64,000 bases of DNA, taken from an uncultured Bacteroidota bacterium (GTDB lineage Bacteria > Bacteroidota > Bacteroidia > UKL13-3). The first letter of the stretch is position 1; each line of letters opens with the position of its first letter. The stretch spans positions 295,025 to 359,024 of the forward strand of contig CAINMV010000029.1 in assembly GCA_903850915.1 (NCBI GenBank), read 5' to 3'. Positions 19,539 through 29,123 of this stretch are shown in pieces. Below the pieces are notes generated by a model, which saw only the letters and a list, made by a program, of their open reading frames with translations, did no database searches and was not told the origin of the DNA. A program made the position numbers and the translations under genes.

Positions 19539-20087
19539 ATGAAAAACAACGACGATACGACACACCTCATTGACGAAACACTTATCCCAAAAGGGCAACC
19601 ATTTTTATCACCAGTAGGTTATTTTGAAGGCTTGCCAACCATTATTCAACGGCGCATTGAAGGCAAAGATTGTGAGATTCGTAATACAGGATTTAATGAG
19701 CCTGAAAAATACTTTGCAACTCTGCCAGATCGAATTATTCTGAAAGTTACAACAGAAGAAAAGGAACAAAATCCAGTAAAACAAATTGGATTTATAAATT
19801 GGACATGGGTGGCTAGCGTAGCAGCCACAGTGGTGTTAACTTGGGGTATTATAAACGACCAACAAAACACACTAATCAAGTCGAATTTAACCAAACAGCA
19901 ATGGCACATTGACAATCTTTCGAGTACCGAAATTGCAAGCATTTTAAACAAAAGTGACATTAGTGAAGAAGAACTTATTAAAAACATTAGTATTACCAGA
20001 TTAAACCAACAAATTGAAATTTCGTCAAAAGAGGAAAATGAAATTATCAATCAACTCGAAGAAACAGATATCACCTCTGAACTTTAA
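19539..20087 (+). CDS. Single-span membrane protein, candidate anti-sigma factor
   Basis: A 182-residue protein with a cytoplasmic N-terminal ~85 residues, one TM helix at about 86-105 (WTWVASVAATVVLTWGII) and an acidic extracytoplasmic tail. The N-terminal part has two similar short motifs, SPVGYFEGLPTII and EPEKYFATLPDRI, that look like an internal duplication. Its position directly after an ECF sigma gene and its topology fit a membrane anti-sigma factor. No zinc-binding HxxxCxxC motif is present, so this role is inferred from context. Confidence 0.7.
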   Translation: MKNNDDTTHLIDETLIPKGQPFLSPVGYFEGLPTIIQRRIEGKDCEIRNTGFNEPEKYFATLPDRIILKVTTEEKEQNPVKQIGFINWTWVASVAATVVLTWGIINDQQNTLIKSNLTKQQWHIDNLSSTEIASILNKSDISEEELIKNISITRLNQQIEISSKEENEIINQLEETDITSEL

Positions 20088-20106
20088 CCATTTGAGCACA
20101 TACATC

Positions 20107-20538
20107 ATGAAAAACTACATTTATTTACTCTTGCTATTGCTTCCAACCATTGTTGCCCAAGCGCAGCAACCAAAGGATAAAATTGAGCAATATAGAATTG
20201 CCTTCATCACCAAAGAAGTAGATTTGACGGTGGACGAAGCAAAACTATTTTGGCCTCTTTACAACAAATACCGCGACGAGTTAGAGGCTATACGCGCAAG
20301 CAAGAAAGTGGATTTCAATACCCTTGACATGGCGAAAATATCGGAAGAGGAGGCCGAGAAAAAAGCCAAGGAGATTTTCGCTATGAAGCAGTCAGAACTA
20401 GACATTCAGAAAAAATACTATGTTGAGTTCAAAAAAGTTATAACTGCAAAAAAAGCACTGCTACTCATAAAAGCAGACGCCGATTTTAAGAAAAAACTAG
20501 TTGAATTACTGCAACAGAAAAAACCAAACGACCGTTAG
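20107..20538 (+). CDS. Spy/CpxP-like periplasmic helical protein
   Basis: A 143-residue protein with a clear signal peptide (residues 1-19, ending in AQA) when the ATG at 20107 is used. An upstream in-frame ATG at 20014 would place the signal peptide internally and overlap the previous gene, so it is rejected. The mature part is all-helical and highly charged, with a (V/L)DEAKLFWPLYNKYRDE motif, like Spy/CpxP or LTXXQ-type periplasmic sensors/chaperones. It is third in the sigma / membrane-protein / periplasmic-protein trio, suggesting a role in sensing envelope stress. Confidence 0.8.
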   Translation: MKNYIYLLLLLLPTIVAQAQQPKDKIEQYRIAFITKEVDLTVDEAKLFWPLYNKYRDELEAIRASKKVDFNTLDMAKISEEEAEKKAKEIFAMKQSELDIQKKYYVEFKKVITAKKALLLIKADADFKKKLVELLQQKKPNDR

Positions 20539-20596
20539 CCATTATTATTCTACCAAGATTTTTAGAGAACCCCGCACGTTACATCGAAAGAATAAA

Positions 20597-20604
20597 TAAC
20601 TTTG
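20597..20604 (+). promoter_or_regulatory. -7 element directly in front of a GTG start
   Basis: TAACTTTG matches TAnnTTTG. Only four bases separate it from the GTG at 20609, so transcription should begin at or next to the start codon. No clear TTG is present at the expected -33 distance. Confidence 0.5.
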
Positions 20605-20608
20605 CATC

Positions 20609-21796
20609 GTGCTTACACCGAGGCAAATATTCTTACACCACCAAGCCCAAACATCCCCTGCACCGCTTTTAATTGAAGTGGAACATGCCAAAGGAAGTTA
20701 CATCTACGACAAAGAACAAAAGCCTTATATCGACTTTATTTCTGGCATCGGAGTTAGTGCCGTGGGCCATTGTCACCCCAAGGTAGTGGAAGCCATTAAA
20801 AAGCAGGCTGAAACATATATGCACGTTATGGTGTATGGTGAATTCGTTCAAACACCACAAACACAGTTGGCAGCAAAACTAGCGTCATTACTTCCTGAAA
20901 CGTTACAATGTTCTTACTTCGTTAATAGTGGCTCTGAAGCCATAGAGGGCGCGTTAAAATTAGCGAAAAGAGTCACTGGGCGAACCGAGCTCATCTCATT
21001 TGAAAATGCGTATCACGGCAGCACTCATGGTGCTTTGAGTATTATGGGCAACGATGCGTTTAAAAACGCTTATCGCCCGCTACTGCCCGACACGCGCGTT
21101 TTAAAATACAATACGGAAGAGGAGTTCCAACATATTACCACCCGAACGGCTGCTGTTGTTGTTGAAACTATTCGTGGAGAGGCTGGAGCACAATTGCCAG
21201 AACCCGAATACCTGCAAAAATTAAGAGCACATTGCACTGAAAATGGTGTGATGCTCATTTTCGATGAAATTCAATGTGGAATAGGTCGCACTGGTAAAAT
21301 GTTCGCATTTGAGCATTACAGCGTTATTCCCGACATTTTAACCCTTGCCAAGGGAATTGGAGGCGGAATGCCTATTGGTGCCTTTATCGCAAGCTATAAC
21401 CTTATGCAGGCCCTTACCCATGATCCTGTGCTTGGGCACATCACTACTTTTGGGGGGCATCCAGTTTGTTGCGCTGCTGCATTAGCGTGCATCGAGGTAA
21501 TAGAAAACGAAAAATTGCTTTCTTTAGTTAACCAGAAAGAGCAGCGAATAAAGGAAACGCTTAAACACCCAAAAATATTAAACATAAGCGGTATAGGGCT
21601 TCTTTGGGCTATAGAATTTGCCGATTTTGAACAAACTAAACGTATCATCGACCGATGCATCGAAAATGGTGTTATTACTGATTGGTTTTTATTTGCATCC
21701 AATAAGCTGCGAATTGCCCCTCCATTAAACATCTCGATGGATGAATTAGATTTTGCACTACAAATGATATTGAAGTCGATTGACGAAGTTGCCTAA
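20609..21796 (+). CDS. Class III PLP-dependent aminotransferase (ArgD-like)
   Basis: A 395-residue fold-type I aminotransferase of the acetylornithine/ornithine/4-aminobutyrate group. The PLP lysine is Lys248 in TLAKGIGGGMPIGAF, the cofactor-nitrogen Asp is Asp219 in FDEIQCGIGRTG, and the phosphate loop is NSGSEAIEGALKLAK at about 106-120. It starts with GTG. Substrate cannot be read from sequence: no arginine or lysine biosynthesis genes are adjacent, so acetylornithine transamination is only one option. Its promoter leaves almost no 5' leader. Confidence 0.9.
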   Translation: MLTPRQIFLHHQAQTSPAPLLIEVEHAKGSYIYDKEQKPYIDFISGIGVSAVGHCHPKVVEAIKKQAETYMHVMVYGEFVQTPQTQLAAKLASLLPETLQCSYFVNSGSEAIEGALKLAKRVTGRTELISFENAYHGSTHGALSIMGNDAFKNAYRPLLPDTRVLKYNTEEEFQHITTRTAAVVVETIRGEAGAQLPEPEYLQKLRAHCTENGVMLIFDEIQCGIGRTGKMFAFEHYSVIPDILTLAKGIGGGMPIGAFIASYNLMQALTHDPVLGHITTFGGHPVCCAAALACIEVIENEKLLSLVNQKEQRIKETLKHPKILNISGIGLLWAIEFADFEQTKRIIDRCIENGVITDWFLFASNKLRIAPPLNISMDELDFALQMILKSIDEVA

Positions 21797-21898
21797 GAAG
21801 TTGGATGTTTATAAAAAAACAAACCCGTTAACAGCAAAAAAAAAATCACTTCTGTTATAATTTCCGTAAATTGCCTACACATCAAAAACTAATTAATA

Positions 21899-23437
21899 AT
21901 GAAACATCTCCTACTCTTAATTTCTTTCGTTTTTGTTTCCATATGTGCAAAAGCCCAGTATCAGCTTGGCGCAATTAACAACAATTATGGGGGCTTGAAC
22001 ACCACTTATTTTAACCCTGCTATGGGACACAAAACCCGAGTTTCTATAAACTTGGTGGGCGCCAATTTTAATCTTTACAACAACTTCCTCAAAGTAAATA
22101 GCTTTAATATTGTAAATGCCGTTAACGACAGCAGTTATTTTAGCGGACCTAAGGGTTGGAGCATTGACAACAACGTGGTGGAAAGAGTGAATGGGAAGTC
22201 GAAATATATGACTTCAACAATTGACTTAAGAGGGCCAGGGATACTTATAGGTATTGGCAAATTTCAAGTTGGCGTAATTTGGAACCGAATCCGATTTGGG
22301 TTTCAATTAAGCAATGTGGATGAGACGTTAGCTCGAAACTTGTTTTACATTGGAAGAAGCAGTGTTGTAGATGTTTCAAACATTAGATTCAGCACTAATA
22401 AATTTACCATAAACATGAATGCATGGGCTGAACGAGGAATTACTGGAGCCTTTGCTTTAAAAGACAATAATGAAACGATGTTGCGCCTCGGCATGACGGT
22501 AAAATCTTTGAATGGCTTAGGAGCAATGTACTTAAAAAATGAAGGGACAACCTTTAGCTTCTATAAAAACGCGAACAGTACCAACACCGATAGTGTGCTT
22601 TATGCCGACTACGACCTAGAACTAGGGTTTACCAACGAATATAGTTACGCGAATAATCCAACTGATCAGCTCGACACCTTCACCTCCAACCATAGAGAAT
22701 TCGATAAAAACCTATTTATAAACAACATACTTAAAAACCAAAAGAGACTCGGCCATGGCACGTCTTTCGATGTAGGTTTTGTTTATGAAAAGAGAAATGG
22801 TGATAAATCAAAATACCGATTTCGATTGGCGGCATCCTTAGTGGACTTTGGATCAATCAAATACGATAACTTAAAAACAACCTATACTACCAAATACAAA
22901 GGCACAACCGACGTTACTATCCCTGATGGAATTGTTGGCTATAATTCACGACAATATGATACTGCCATTGCGAGATATTTCAAATCAGAACCAGGGAGAT
23001 TTCAATCTTTTACAATGGCACTTCCCACGTCGTTAAATGTTGGGTTTGACTATCGTTTCACAAAAAACATTTTCATTAACGGCACTTGGATTCAAAGCGT
23101 GAGAAGCAAATACACCCAAGGAATAAGGGCATTTTCATCGATAAGTGCAGCCATACGTTACGAATCAAAGTTTATAGGAGCGTGCATTCCAGTGGTTTGG
23201 AACGATGGATATCAAAATTTCAATATTGGCTTTTGCCTCTCTTTATTAAATTCATTTTATATCGGAAGTGATAACATTGGTGGTGCTTTTGGCATCGGGA
23301 GTATTGCAGGAACTGACATTTATTCGGGTCTGTCTATCAATATCGCCAAACATACTAAAAAGAAAAAAAACGACTCCGATATTAAACCAAATAACCCTGC
23401 TACCCCAGAAAATAAAAAAGAAAAGAAAGCAAATTAG
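21899..23437 (+). CDS. DUF5723-like outer-membrane barrel protein
   Basis: A 512-residue secreted protein with a signal peptide (residues 1-19, CAKA-Q). The mature part has many short amphipathic strands with alternating aromatic residues. It opens with a GGLNTTYFNPA motif typical of DUF5723-type Bacteroidota barrel proteins. The C-terminal ~30 residues are Lys/Asn/Pro-rich (KKKKNDSD...), an uncommon hydrophilic tail. It is followed by a clear paralog at 23606-25108. A gliding or cell-surface function is sometimes suggested for this family; nothing here proves it. Confidence 0.8.
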   Translation: MKHLLLLISFVFVSICAKAQYQLGAINNNYGGLNTTYFNPAMGHKTRVSINLVGANFNLYNNFLKVNSFNIVNAVNDSSYFSGPKGWSIDNNVVERVNGKSKYMTSTIDLRGPGILIGIGKFQVGVIWNRIRFGFQLSNVDETLARNLFYIGRSSVVDVSNIRFSTNKFTINMNAWAERGITGAFALKDNNETMLRLGMTVKSLNGLGAMYLKNEGTTFSFYKNANSTNTDSVLYADYDLELGFTNEYSYANNPTDQLDTFTSNHREFDKNLFINNILKNQKRLGHGTSFDVGFVYEKRNGDKSKYRFRLAASLVDFGSIKYDNLKTTYTTKYKGTTDVTIPDGIVGYNSRQYDTAIARYFKSEPGRFQSFTMALPTSLNVGFDYRFTKNIFINGTWIQSVRSKYTQGIRAFSSISAAIRYESKFIGACIPVVWNDGYQNFNIGFCLSLLNSFYIGSDNIGGAFGIGSIAGTDIYSGLSINIAKHTKKKKNDSDIKPNNPATPENKKEKKAN

Positions 23438-23605
23438 TAAAATCCTATAGCTATGGATATCCATAGAATTAGGAGGTATTCCATTTATTCTTTATTACTC
23501 AAGAGCATTGTAATTTCGCCTTCGATTGTCAACCAAAGAATGAAATTATATTAATTATTTGACGTTTTAAAAGAATAAAATCACCCTTTAAACAAAAGAA
23601 TTCTG

Positions 23606-25108
23606 ATGCAAAAAACAAACTCGACTTTACGGTCCTTGATTTTAGGATCATTGGTTTTAATGTCATTCGGCACTAAAGCACAAAACTTTATTGGACTGCA
23701 GCATAGTAATTTATCCGGCATCCATCAGGCGCGTTTAAACCCAGCCAACATAGCCGATGCGCGTCAACGTCTTTATGTAAATGGATACACTATGGGATTT
23801 GGATTTAACAACGACTATGTTCAGCTCGACCTACCCTTCAGTATATTTGGATTTGTTCAAAAAAACAAGGTTCCGTCACAATACAAAACTGGCAATAAAA
23901 TCAACTTCGATAATGCTTGGTTTACGGAAAACTTAAACGGGAAATCAAAAAACTTAAACGTGTATACTGAGATTAGAAGTCCGGGGGCTATGTTAAAAGT
24001 TACCAAGGTTTTAAGCCTTGGGTTTCAATTTAGAAACATGGTTAGTTTTCAAGTTAGCGACGTTGCAGAACCCCTTGCAAGACTTGCTCGTTACGGTGTT
24101 GATAGCACCAAAGGCACCACCATATACAGTGGCCCTAATCAATTTAAAATAGGCGATAAATTTACAGACAATAAGTTTGCTATCAATTTCAATTCTTGGG
24201 GAGAGCTTGCCGGAACAATTGCATTGCGAATAATTAACAGCAATGCACTAAAAATAAAAGTAGGCTTCACGCCTAAATATCTGCTTGGTTATATGAGTGG
24301 ATACGTGAAAAATGAAGGCGTTCAATTTAAGATAATCAACAACGATAGCGTTATTTTCGAGCAAACCAACTTAAGTTATGGATATACAGAACCCACTGAC
24401 TTTCTGAATATTGATCCAAGAAACCCAATTGGATTTATCAAAACAAAACTTAAAAGTGGTGGTTTTGGCTACGATGCAGGCTTCACCTTTGAGTACAACC
24501 CTAAAGCAACCAAAGCACTCACCAGTCAAACAAACAAATACCTTGTTCGTGGTGGTATAAGCTTACTCGATGGGGGCAGTATATCTTACGGCTCGAGCAT
24601 GAAAAGTACCACCATTACAGGGAATAGCATCAATAAAGTTTTCGCAGTTGATGCGAACATGACTGCGGCCTTTGCTAAAAGCAAAAAAGACGGTATACTT
24701 TATGTTGACAGTGTTGCAAAAACACTCTTTGATATTAACAATTCTAATGGCAATGTTGAAACAAAGATGCCAACCACACTTAACTTTCAAATCGATTACA
24801 ACGTGCTTAAAATATTGTATGTAGGCGCAAATTGGTCGCAAGATCTACTTTCGAAAAATATTAGCGGCATCCGCCGTCCCTCTTATATCATCTTAATCCC
24901 ACGTATTGAAACAAGATTATTTGAAATAGCTGTTCCTATAGGACTCATGAACGATTATAAAACAGGGAGAATAGGCGCCTTTATTCGTGTTGGGCCTGTC
25001 TTTATAGGCACCGATAATTTAGTTGGGCAAATACGAAGCAGCAAATACTATGGATCTGACATTTACTTTGGAGCAAGTACTAGCATTCCAAGTAAGAAGA
25101 AAAAATAA
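23606..25108 (+). CDS. DUF5723-like outer-membrane barrel protein, paralog
   Basis: A 500-residue secreted protein with a signal peptide (about residues 1-25, TKAQ). It shares with the previous gene the layout LSGIHQARLNPANIADARQ near the N-terminus, LNGKSKN ... IRSPGAML(K), the GFQFRNMVSFQVSDVAEPLAR segment, and the final GTDNL...GSDIYFG strand. The pair therefore arose by tandem duplication. It ends in a short basic tail and is followed by a bidirectional terminator. Function is not known. Confidence 0.8.
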   Translation: MQKTNSTLRSLILGSLVLMSFGTKAQNFIGLQHSNLSGIHQARLNPANIADARQRLYVNGYTMGFGFNNDYVQLDLPFSIFGFVQKNKVPSQYKTGNKINFDNAWFTENLNGKSKNLNVYTEIRSPGAMLKVTKVLSLGFQFRNMVSFQVSDVAEPLARLARYGVDSTKGTTIYSGPNQFKIGDKFTDNKFAINFNSWGELAGTIALRIINSNALKIKVGFTPKYLLGYMSGYVKNEGVQFKIINNDSVIFEQTNLSYGYTEPTDFLNIDPRNPIGFIKTKLKSGGFGYDAGFTFEYNPKATKALTSQTNKYLVRGGISLLDGGSISYGSSMKSTTITGNSINKVFAVDANMTAAFAKSKKDGILYVDSVAKTLFDINNSNGNVETKMPTTLNFQIDYNVLKILYVGANWSQDLLSKNISGIRRPSYIILIPRIETRLFEIAVPIGLMNDYKTGRIGAFIRVGPVFIGTDNLVGQIRSSKYYGSDIYFGASTSIPSKKKK

Positions 25109-25123
25109 ATCTTTTTAAAAAGA

Positions 25124-25177
25124 AATCGGGTAAACCGCCAACTACTGAACCTGAGTTCGATGGCGGTTTACCCGATT
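25124..25177. terminator. Bidirectional terminator between convergent genes
   Basis: A 17-bp perfect stem (AATCGGGTAAACCGCCA at 25124-25140, complement at 25161-25177) is flanked by T-rich sequence on the right and A-rich sequence on the left. It can therefore end transcription from both the DUF5723 gene (plus) and the PKD gene (minus). Confidence 0.9.
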
Positions 25178-25196
25178 TTTATTACGTAGTATGTTT

Positions 25197-25859
25197 TTAT
25201 TGTTTAATGAACTTCAAGATAGCCGTTTTGCCTTGCACTTGAACTGCAATAAAGTACATGCCTGGTGTTAAGTTTTTCACGGAAACTTGCAATTGATCGC
25301 CATCAAGAATTTGTGACGATGCATTAATTTGTTTTCCATCAAAACTAAAAATGTTAGTCAAAACAGGTAAGTGATTCTCAAACCCTTTAAAATTAACTAA
25401 AGCTTCATTGGCCACAAATGTTGATTTCAATGCAATCGAATTTCCGATACTTTGGCTTGCGATACCTGATTTTACAGTCGAAACTACTCTTATGTTGTAA
25501 GAACCATTCGTCTTGTGAAAACCGCCAGCAGTATCGATGTTAATCACACGCATAAAAGAATCAGTGCAAGTACGATTCACATTATAAAGGGTTAAAAACA
25601 AATACTTATTACCTGGAGAAGTGTATGTATGAGTTGGACATTTTAACATTGAACTCGTTCCATCGCCGAAACTCCAAAAATAAAGAGCTGAGTCTGGTGG
25701 AGTAAGATACGTTACTGAATTGTTAACAATTACCGCATTATAAGGTGTTGAAGCTGCGGTATCGAGATAAAAGCTAGCGTGACAAACTTGTTGTGCCATT
25801 GTTTTTTTAGTGAACAAAACGCTAATAAGTAGTAAGGCAATGATGTAAATTTTGCGCAT
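25197..25859 (-). CDS. Secreted PKD-domain protein with T9SS-like C-terminus
   Basis: A 220-residue protein. Signal peptide at 1-22 (ending MAQ). One PKD domain covers about residues 25-110, with YFWSFGDGTSS and HTYTSPG. The C-terminal ~70 residues contain FDGKQINASSQ, LTPGMYFIAVQVQGK and a final KFIKQ, which resembles a T9SS type A sorting domain without the usual YPNP start. Likely a small cell-surface or secreted protein; no enzyme motif. Confidence 0.85.
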   Translation of the reverse strand: MRKIYIIALLLISVLFTKKTMAQQVCHASFYLDTAASTPYNAVIVNNSVTYLTPPDSALYFWSFGDGTSSMLKCPTHTYTSPGNKYLFLTLYNVNRTCTDSFMRVINIDTAGGFHKTNGSYNIRVVSTVKSGIASQSIGNSIALKSTFVANEALVNFKGFENHLPVLTNIFSFDGKQINASSQILDGDQLQVSVKNLTPGMYFIAVQVQGKTAILKFIKQ

Positions 25860-26145
25860 AGTAATTGGGGTAGAAATGATTAAATTTAATTTAATTTGTT
25901 AAAAAAGGGTGAAATACCGAAGGTTTAATTGCCTTTTTGTCGTTAAGGATTCGTTCACGTTGCATGCAAAGTACGAGATTTTATTCGATAATGTCAACTT
26001 TTGTATAAATCAATCTTCAAACCCTACCTATTCGATTAGGATACAAGCAACATGGCTTTATAAGTTGGTTGTTAGGTGAAATCAACTGTTTTTTAAATCA
26101 GGGCATTAATCCATTAGAAAGGGGGGCGGGCAAAAATTATACTAT

Positions 26146-26871
26146 TTAATCAGCGAACACCTCCGAAGAGGTAATTTCTTGATGCGGCTTCAATTGCTGT
26201 GATCCAAACTTATGTTTACACCAATCATAAATACCTACGTTTAAAAAGAACAATGAGAAATAATAGAACAGGTTTTCCAATGGCATTTTAAAGAATCGAA
26301 TCCCAAAAACATAATCCATATTGTAGTTGATAACATAGAAATTCGTTAAAATAATAATAATTAACGTATACGGGACTATGCCAATAAGATACGCTTTATA
26401 AAAAAAACCAAGTGATTTGGGATGAGCGACCCAAACCCGGCAAGTAAGCATATAAGCGCTTACCAATGCGGCCATAGATGCGTAAAGCTTATGAGTTAAG
26501 GCGAAGAAAATCGTAAGACTAAAAAGCAGAATTAAAGCATTGATAAATTTATGAACCAAATGAAGGGCATCCTTGTTCACTATTATCTTTAGCGTTGCAT
26601 AAATAAATAAGCTACAATAAGAAAGTCCGAAATAAAATAAGACTACCTCTATAGGAAGACCAAAGCAAAACAGGCCAACTAGATGTTCGCTATTGTAATT
26701 CCATATCCCCCAGGTAGAGAAAAAATAATCCCAAAGTAAAAAAATTAGGGTTGAAATTAATATTGCCGGAAGTAGAAAAAGCACATCCTTATAAATGGCT
26801 ATTCTAGCATGGAAAGAAAAAGCCAGGGGAAGAAGTAAAAGCAGGATGTCGATCCAGAGAAATGTTTGCAC
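26146..26871 (-). CDS. Lycopene cyclase (CrtYcd-type, fused halves)
   Basis: A 241-residue membrane protein with about seven TM helices. It contains the duplicated domain of the heterodimeric carotenoid cyclases in one chain. Each half carries the short motif: GLPIEVVLFYFGL in the first half and KMPLENLFYYFSL in the second, plus WDYFFSTWGIWNYN. Such fused proteins cyclise the ends of lycopene to beta-rings. No crtB or crtI is visible in the window, so the rest of the carotenoid pathway must be encoded elsewhere. It lies 19 bases downstream of the peroxidase gene. Confidence 0.88.
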   Translation of the reverse strand: MQTFLWIDILLLLLPLAFSFHARIAIYKDVLFLLPAILISTLIFLLWDYFFSTWGIWNYNSEHLVGLFCFGLPIEVVLFYFGLSYCSLFIYATLKIIVNKDALHLVHKFINALILLFSLTIFFALTHKLYASMAALVSAYMLTCRVWVAHPKSLGFFYKAYLIGIVPYTLIIIILTNFYVINYNMDYVFGIRFFKMPLENLFYYFSLFFLNVGIYDWCKHKFGSQQLKPHQEITSSEVFAD

Positions 26872-26890
26872 TTGCTTTATTTTTTAGATT

Positions 26891-28042
26891 TTATTTAAAT
26901 GGAGAACTAAATTTGGAGTCTGTAATGATGGCATTGTCGGTTAATGTTTCTAGAAAAGCCTTAAGTGCATTCATCTCTATGCTAGTTAGATTCATCCTTT
27001 CGGGGTTACCCGACACATCCTTCAGGTGCGGATCTAGATTGCTATTTACCTGTATACCGTCATTATAATGCGCTAGGACGCCATTTAAACCAACTATACT
27101 TCCATTGTGCATATATTTCATTCGCAGGGCCACATTTCGCAGTGAAGGGGCTTTAAACTTGCCTTTGTCAAATACGTTGGCTGTATGTATAAAAATACCG
27201 TCATCATTATTATTTATGGACAAGCCATTATTTCTTGGATTATCCATAATAAACGCATCTGTATTATGGCAGCCGAAGCAATTTACATTAAGATTGGTTA
27301 TAAAAATGCGTTTCCCTAGGTTTTCTTCAGGCGTGAAATTAGAAAAATCTGAATTTCTATTGGCGGCAGACGCAAGTCCAGTGTCATATTTTGATTGATA
27401 TGAAACCATCGATCTAACAAATTGTGCCAAGGCCCTTGCCAATTTAGTGCTAGAGATACTTGTATCCCCAAAAGCCAATTTAAAAAGAATAGGATAGTAA
27501 TTTACAACTCGAAGCTTTTGTTCTAGCGCATCGAGTCTCATCCCCATTTCAACCGAATCTTGAATTGGTTGCAATACCTGTTCTTCGAGGGTAGCAGCCC
27601 GCTCATCCCAAAAAAAACGACCATTAATGTAAAAAACGGAATTAATCAAAGACATGGAGTGCCGATGCGTTACCCCGCCTTCAAAGCCTTTACTAAATTG
27701 AGCTGTATCGGTAAATCCAAACTGCTGTAAGTGGCAGGATGAACAAGAGACAACATTGTTTTTTGAAAGGCGTTTATCATAAAACAATACGCGCCCTAAC
27801 GTGGCACCCCAGTCTGTAACTAGGTTGTTTGCTGGCGTATTATTCTGAATTGTAATAAAGTTACTATTAAAGTGCTTCGGAAAATTAGGATTTGCGTAAT
27901 TAAATGGCTGTTGAGGTAGCGCTAAAGCCGAATTAATAACATCGAAATCCGTGGGTGAAATTACGATTGCATTGTCTTTACGGCATGATAAATACAATAT
28001 CAGCACCACAACAAAAACAAATATTTGACACACCACTTTCAT
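26891..28042 (-). CDS. Di-haem cytochrome c peroxidase / MauG-family lipoprotein
   Basis: A 383-residue protein when started at the ATG at 28042. An upstream in-frame ATG at 28099 would add 19 residues ahead of the signal. With this start, residues 1-20 form a lipoprotein signal ending in the lipobox LYLSC (Cys20). Two c-type haem motifs are visible: CSSCH (Cys100, Cys103, His104) and CFGCH (Cys255, Cys258, His259). Between them lies FFWDERAATLEEQVLQP, typical of bacterial di-haem peroxidases. It likely reduces periplasmic hydrogen peroxide using electrons from a cytochrome; a MauG-like oxidase role cannot be excluded. Confidence 0.92.
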   Translation of the reverse strand: MKVVCQIFVFVVVLILYLSCRKDNAIVISPTDFDVINSALALPQQPFNYANPNFPKHFNSNFITIQNNTPANNLVTDWGATLGRVLFYDKRLSKNNVVSCSSCHLQQFGFTDTAQFSKGFEGGVTHRHSMSLINSVFYINGRFFWDERAATLEEQVLQPIQDSVEMGMRLDALEQKLRVVNYYPILFKLAFGDTSISSTKLARALAQFVRSMVSYQSKYDTGLASAANRNSDFSNFTPEENLGKRIFITNLNVNCFGCHNTDAFIMDNPRNNGLSINNNDDGIFIHTANVFDKGKFKAPSLRNVALRMKYMHNGSIVGLNGVLAHYNDGIQVNSNLDPHLKDVSGNPERMNLTSIEMNALKAFLETLTDNAIITDSKFSSPFK

Positions 28043-28221
28043 TTTAAATACAGGAGTTGAAGCCGATGCAAATAACGTATTTATCCTCATCCCTTTCAAG
28101 TAAAATAATTAAATACTCAATTCACTAAAGGCAGACTGATAGAATTTTATATACCCTTTTGCGCGTAAGTTAAAAACATTGATCTAGATTAGAATTATTA
28201 AAGGTAATAGATAGATAAAAA

Positions 28222-28250
28222 AAAATCCGTTGTTATAAGCAACGGATTTT
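28222..28250 (-). terminator. Terminator after rpsC
   Basis: An 11-bp stem (AAAATCCGTTG at 28222-28232 with its complement at 28240-28250) is followed on the minus strand by a run of Ts (the A run at 28217-28225). It lies 40 bases after the rpsC stop and before the peroxidase gene, so the ribosomal transcript ends here. Confidence 0.9.
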
Positions 28251-28289
28251 GTATTGAGAATAGACTTTGTCTAATAATGTTTGTTTGAA

Positions 28290-29117
28290 TTAGCGTTTAA
28301 AACCACCTCCAGCACCGCCTCTATTTCCGCCTCCTCCAGCACCACCTCTACGGTCGCCACCACCACCTCCTCCTCTACGATCAGGACGGTTGTCTCTACG
28401 ATCGTCATTTCTTTCTCTTCCACGGAATCCACCTTGGCTACTTCCACCTTCGCTACGAGCTTCCATTCCTACGTTTGGAGACAAGTCACGTTTTCCATAG
28501 ATTTCGCCACGGCATAACCATACTTTAACACCTAACTTTCCGTATACAGTAAGGGCTTCGCTTAATGCATAATCCACGTCAGCACGCAAAGTATGTAAAG
28601 GAGTTCTTCCTTCTTTGTATTGCTCTGAACGTGCCATTTCCGCTCCTCCGATACGACCTGATACACGAATTTTAATTCCTTCGGCACCAGCGCGCATTGA
28701 AGCTGCGATAGCAGATTTAACAGCACGACGGAAAGAGATACGAGCTTCCAACTGAGAAGCAACATTATCTGCTACCAATTTAGCATCTAAATCCGGTTTC
28801 TTAACTTCGTAGATATTGATTTGAACTTCCTTCTTAGTAAGTTTCTTTAATTCTTCTTTGATTTTATCTACTTCCTGACCGCCTTTACCGATCACGATAC
28901 CCGGACGAGCCGTGTGTATTGTGATAGTGATACGTTTCAGTGTACGTTCAATCACTGAACGCGCGATACCTCCTTTCGGAACACGCACTAAAAGATATTT
29001 ACGAATTTTTTCGTCTTCAATTAATTTGTCGGCGTAATTGTTGCCACCGTACCAGTTACTGTCCCATCCGCGGATGATACCTAAGCGTAAACCAATTGGA
29101 TTGACTTTTTGACCCAT
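28290..29117 (-). CDS. rpsC: Ribosomal protein S3 with Gly/Arg-rich tail
   Basis: A 275-residue small-subunit protein. Its KH domain has the VIGKGG loop at about residues 75-80; the conserved C-terminal domain covers about 110-215. Residues about 224-275 are a low-complexity extension of Gly, Arg and Asp (RG and GGGG runs), beyond the usual ~215-230 residue core. Long S3 tails of this sort occur in several Bacteroidota. It is the last gene of this ribosomal cluster: a terminator follows and rplP is not there. Confidence 0.97.
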   Translation of the reverse strand: MGQKVNPIGLRLGIIRGWDSNWYGGNNYADKLIEDEKIRKYLLVRVPKGGIARSVIERTLKRITITIHTARPGIVIGKGGQEVDKIKEELKKLTKKEVQINIYEVKKPDLDAKLVADNVASQLEARISFRRAVKSAIAASMRAGAEGIKIRVSGRIGGAEMARSEQYKEGRTPLHTLRADVDYALSEALTVYGKLGVKVWLCRGEIYGKRDLSPNVGMEARSEGGSSQGGFRGRERNDDRRDNRPDRRGGGGGGDRRGGAGGGGNRGGAGGGFKR

Positions 29118-29123
29118 GATGAA

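Noticed and set aside
28281..28517. Ser/Thr-rich plus-strand frame opposite rpsC
   Set aside because: It is the antisense reading of the Gly/Arg-rich S3 tail and conserved S3 codons, with no own signals.
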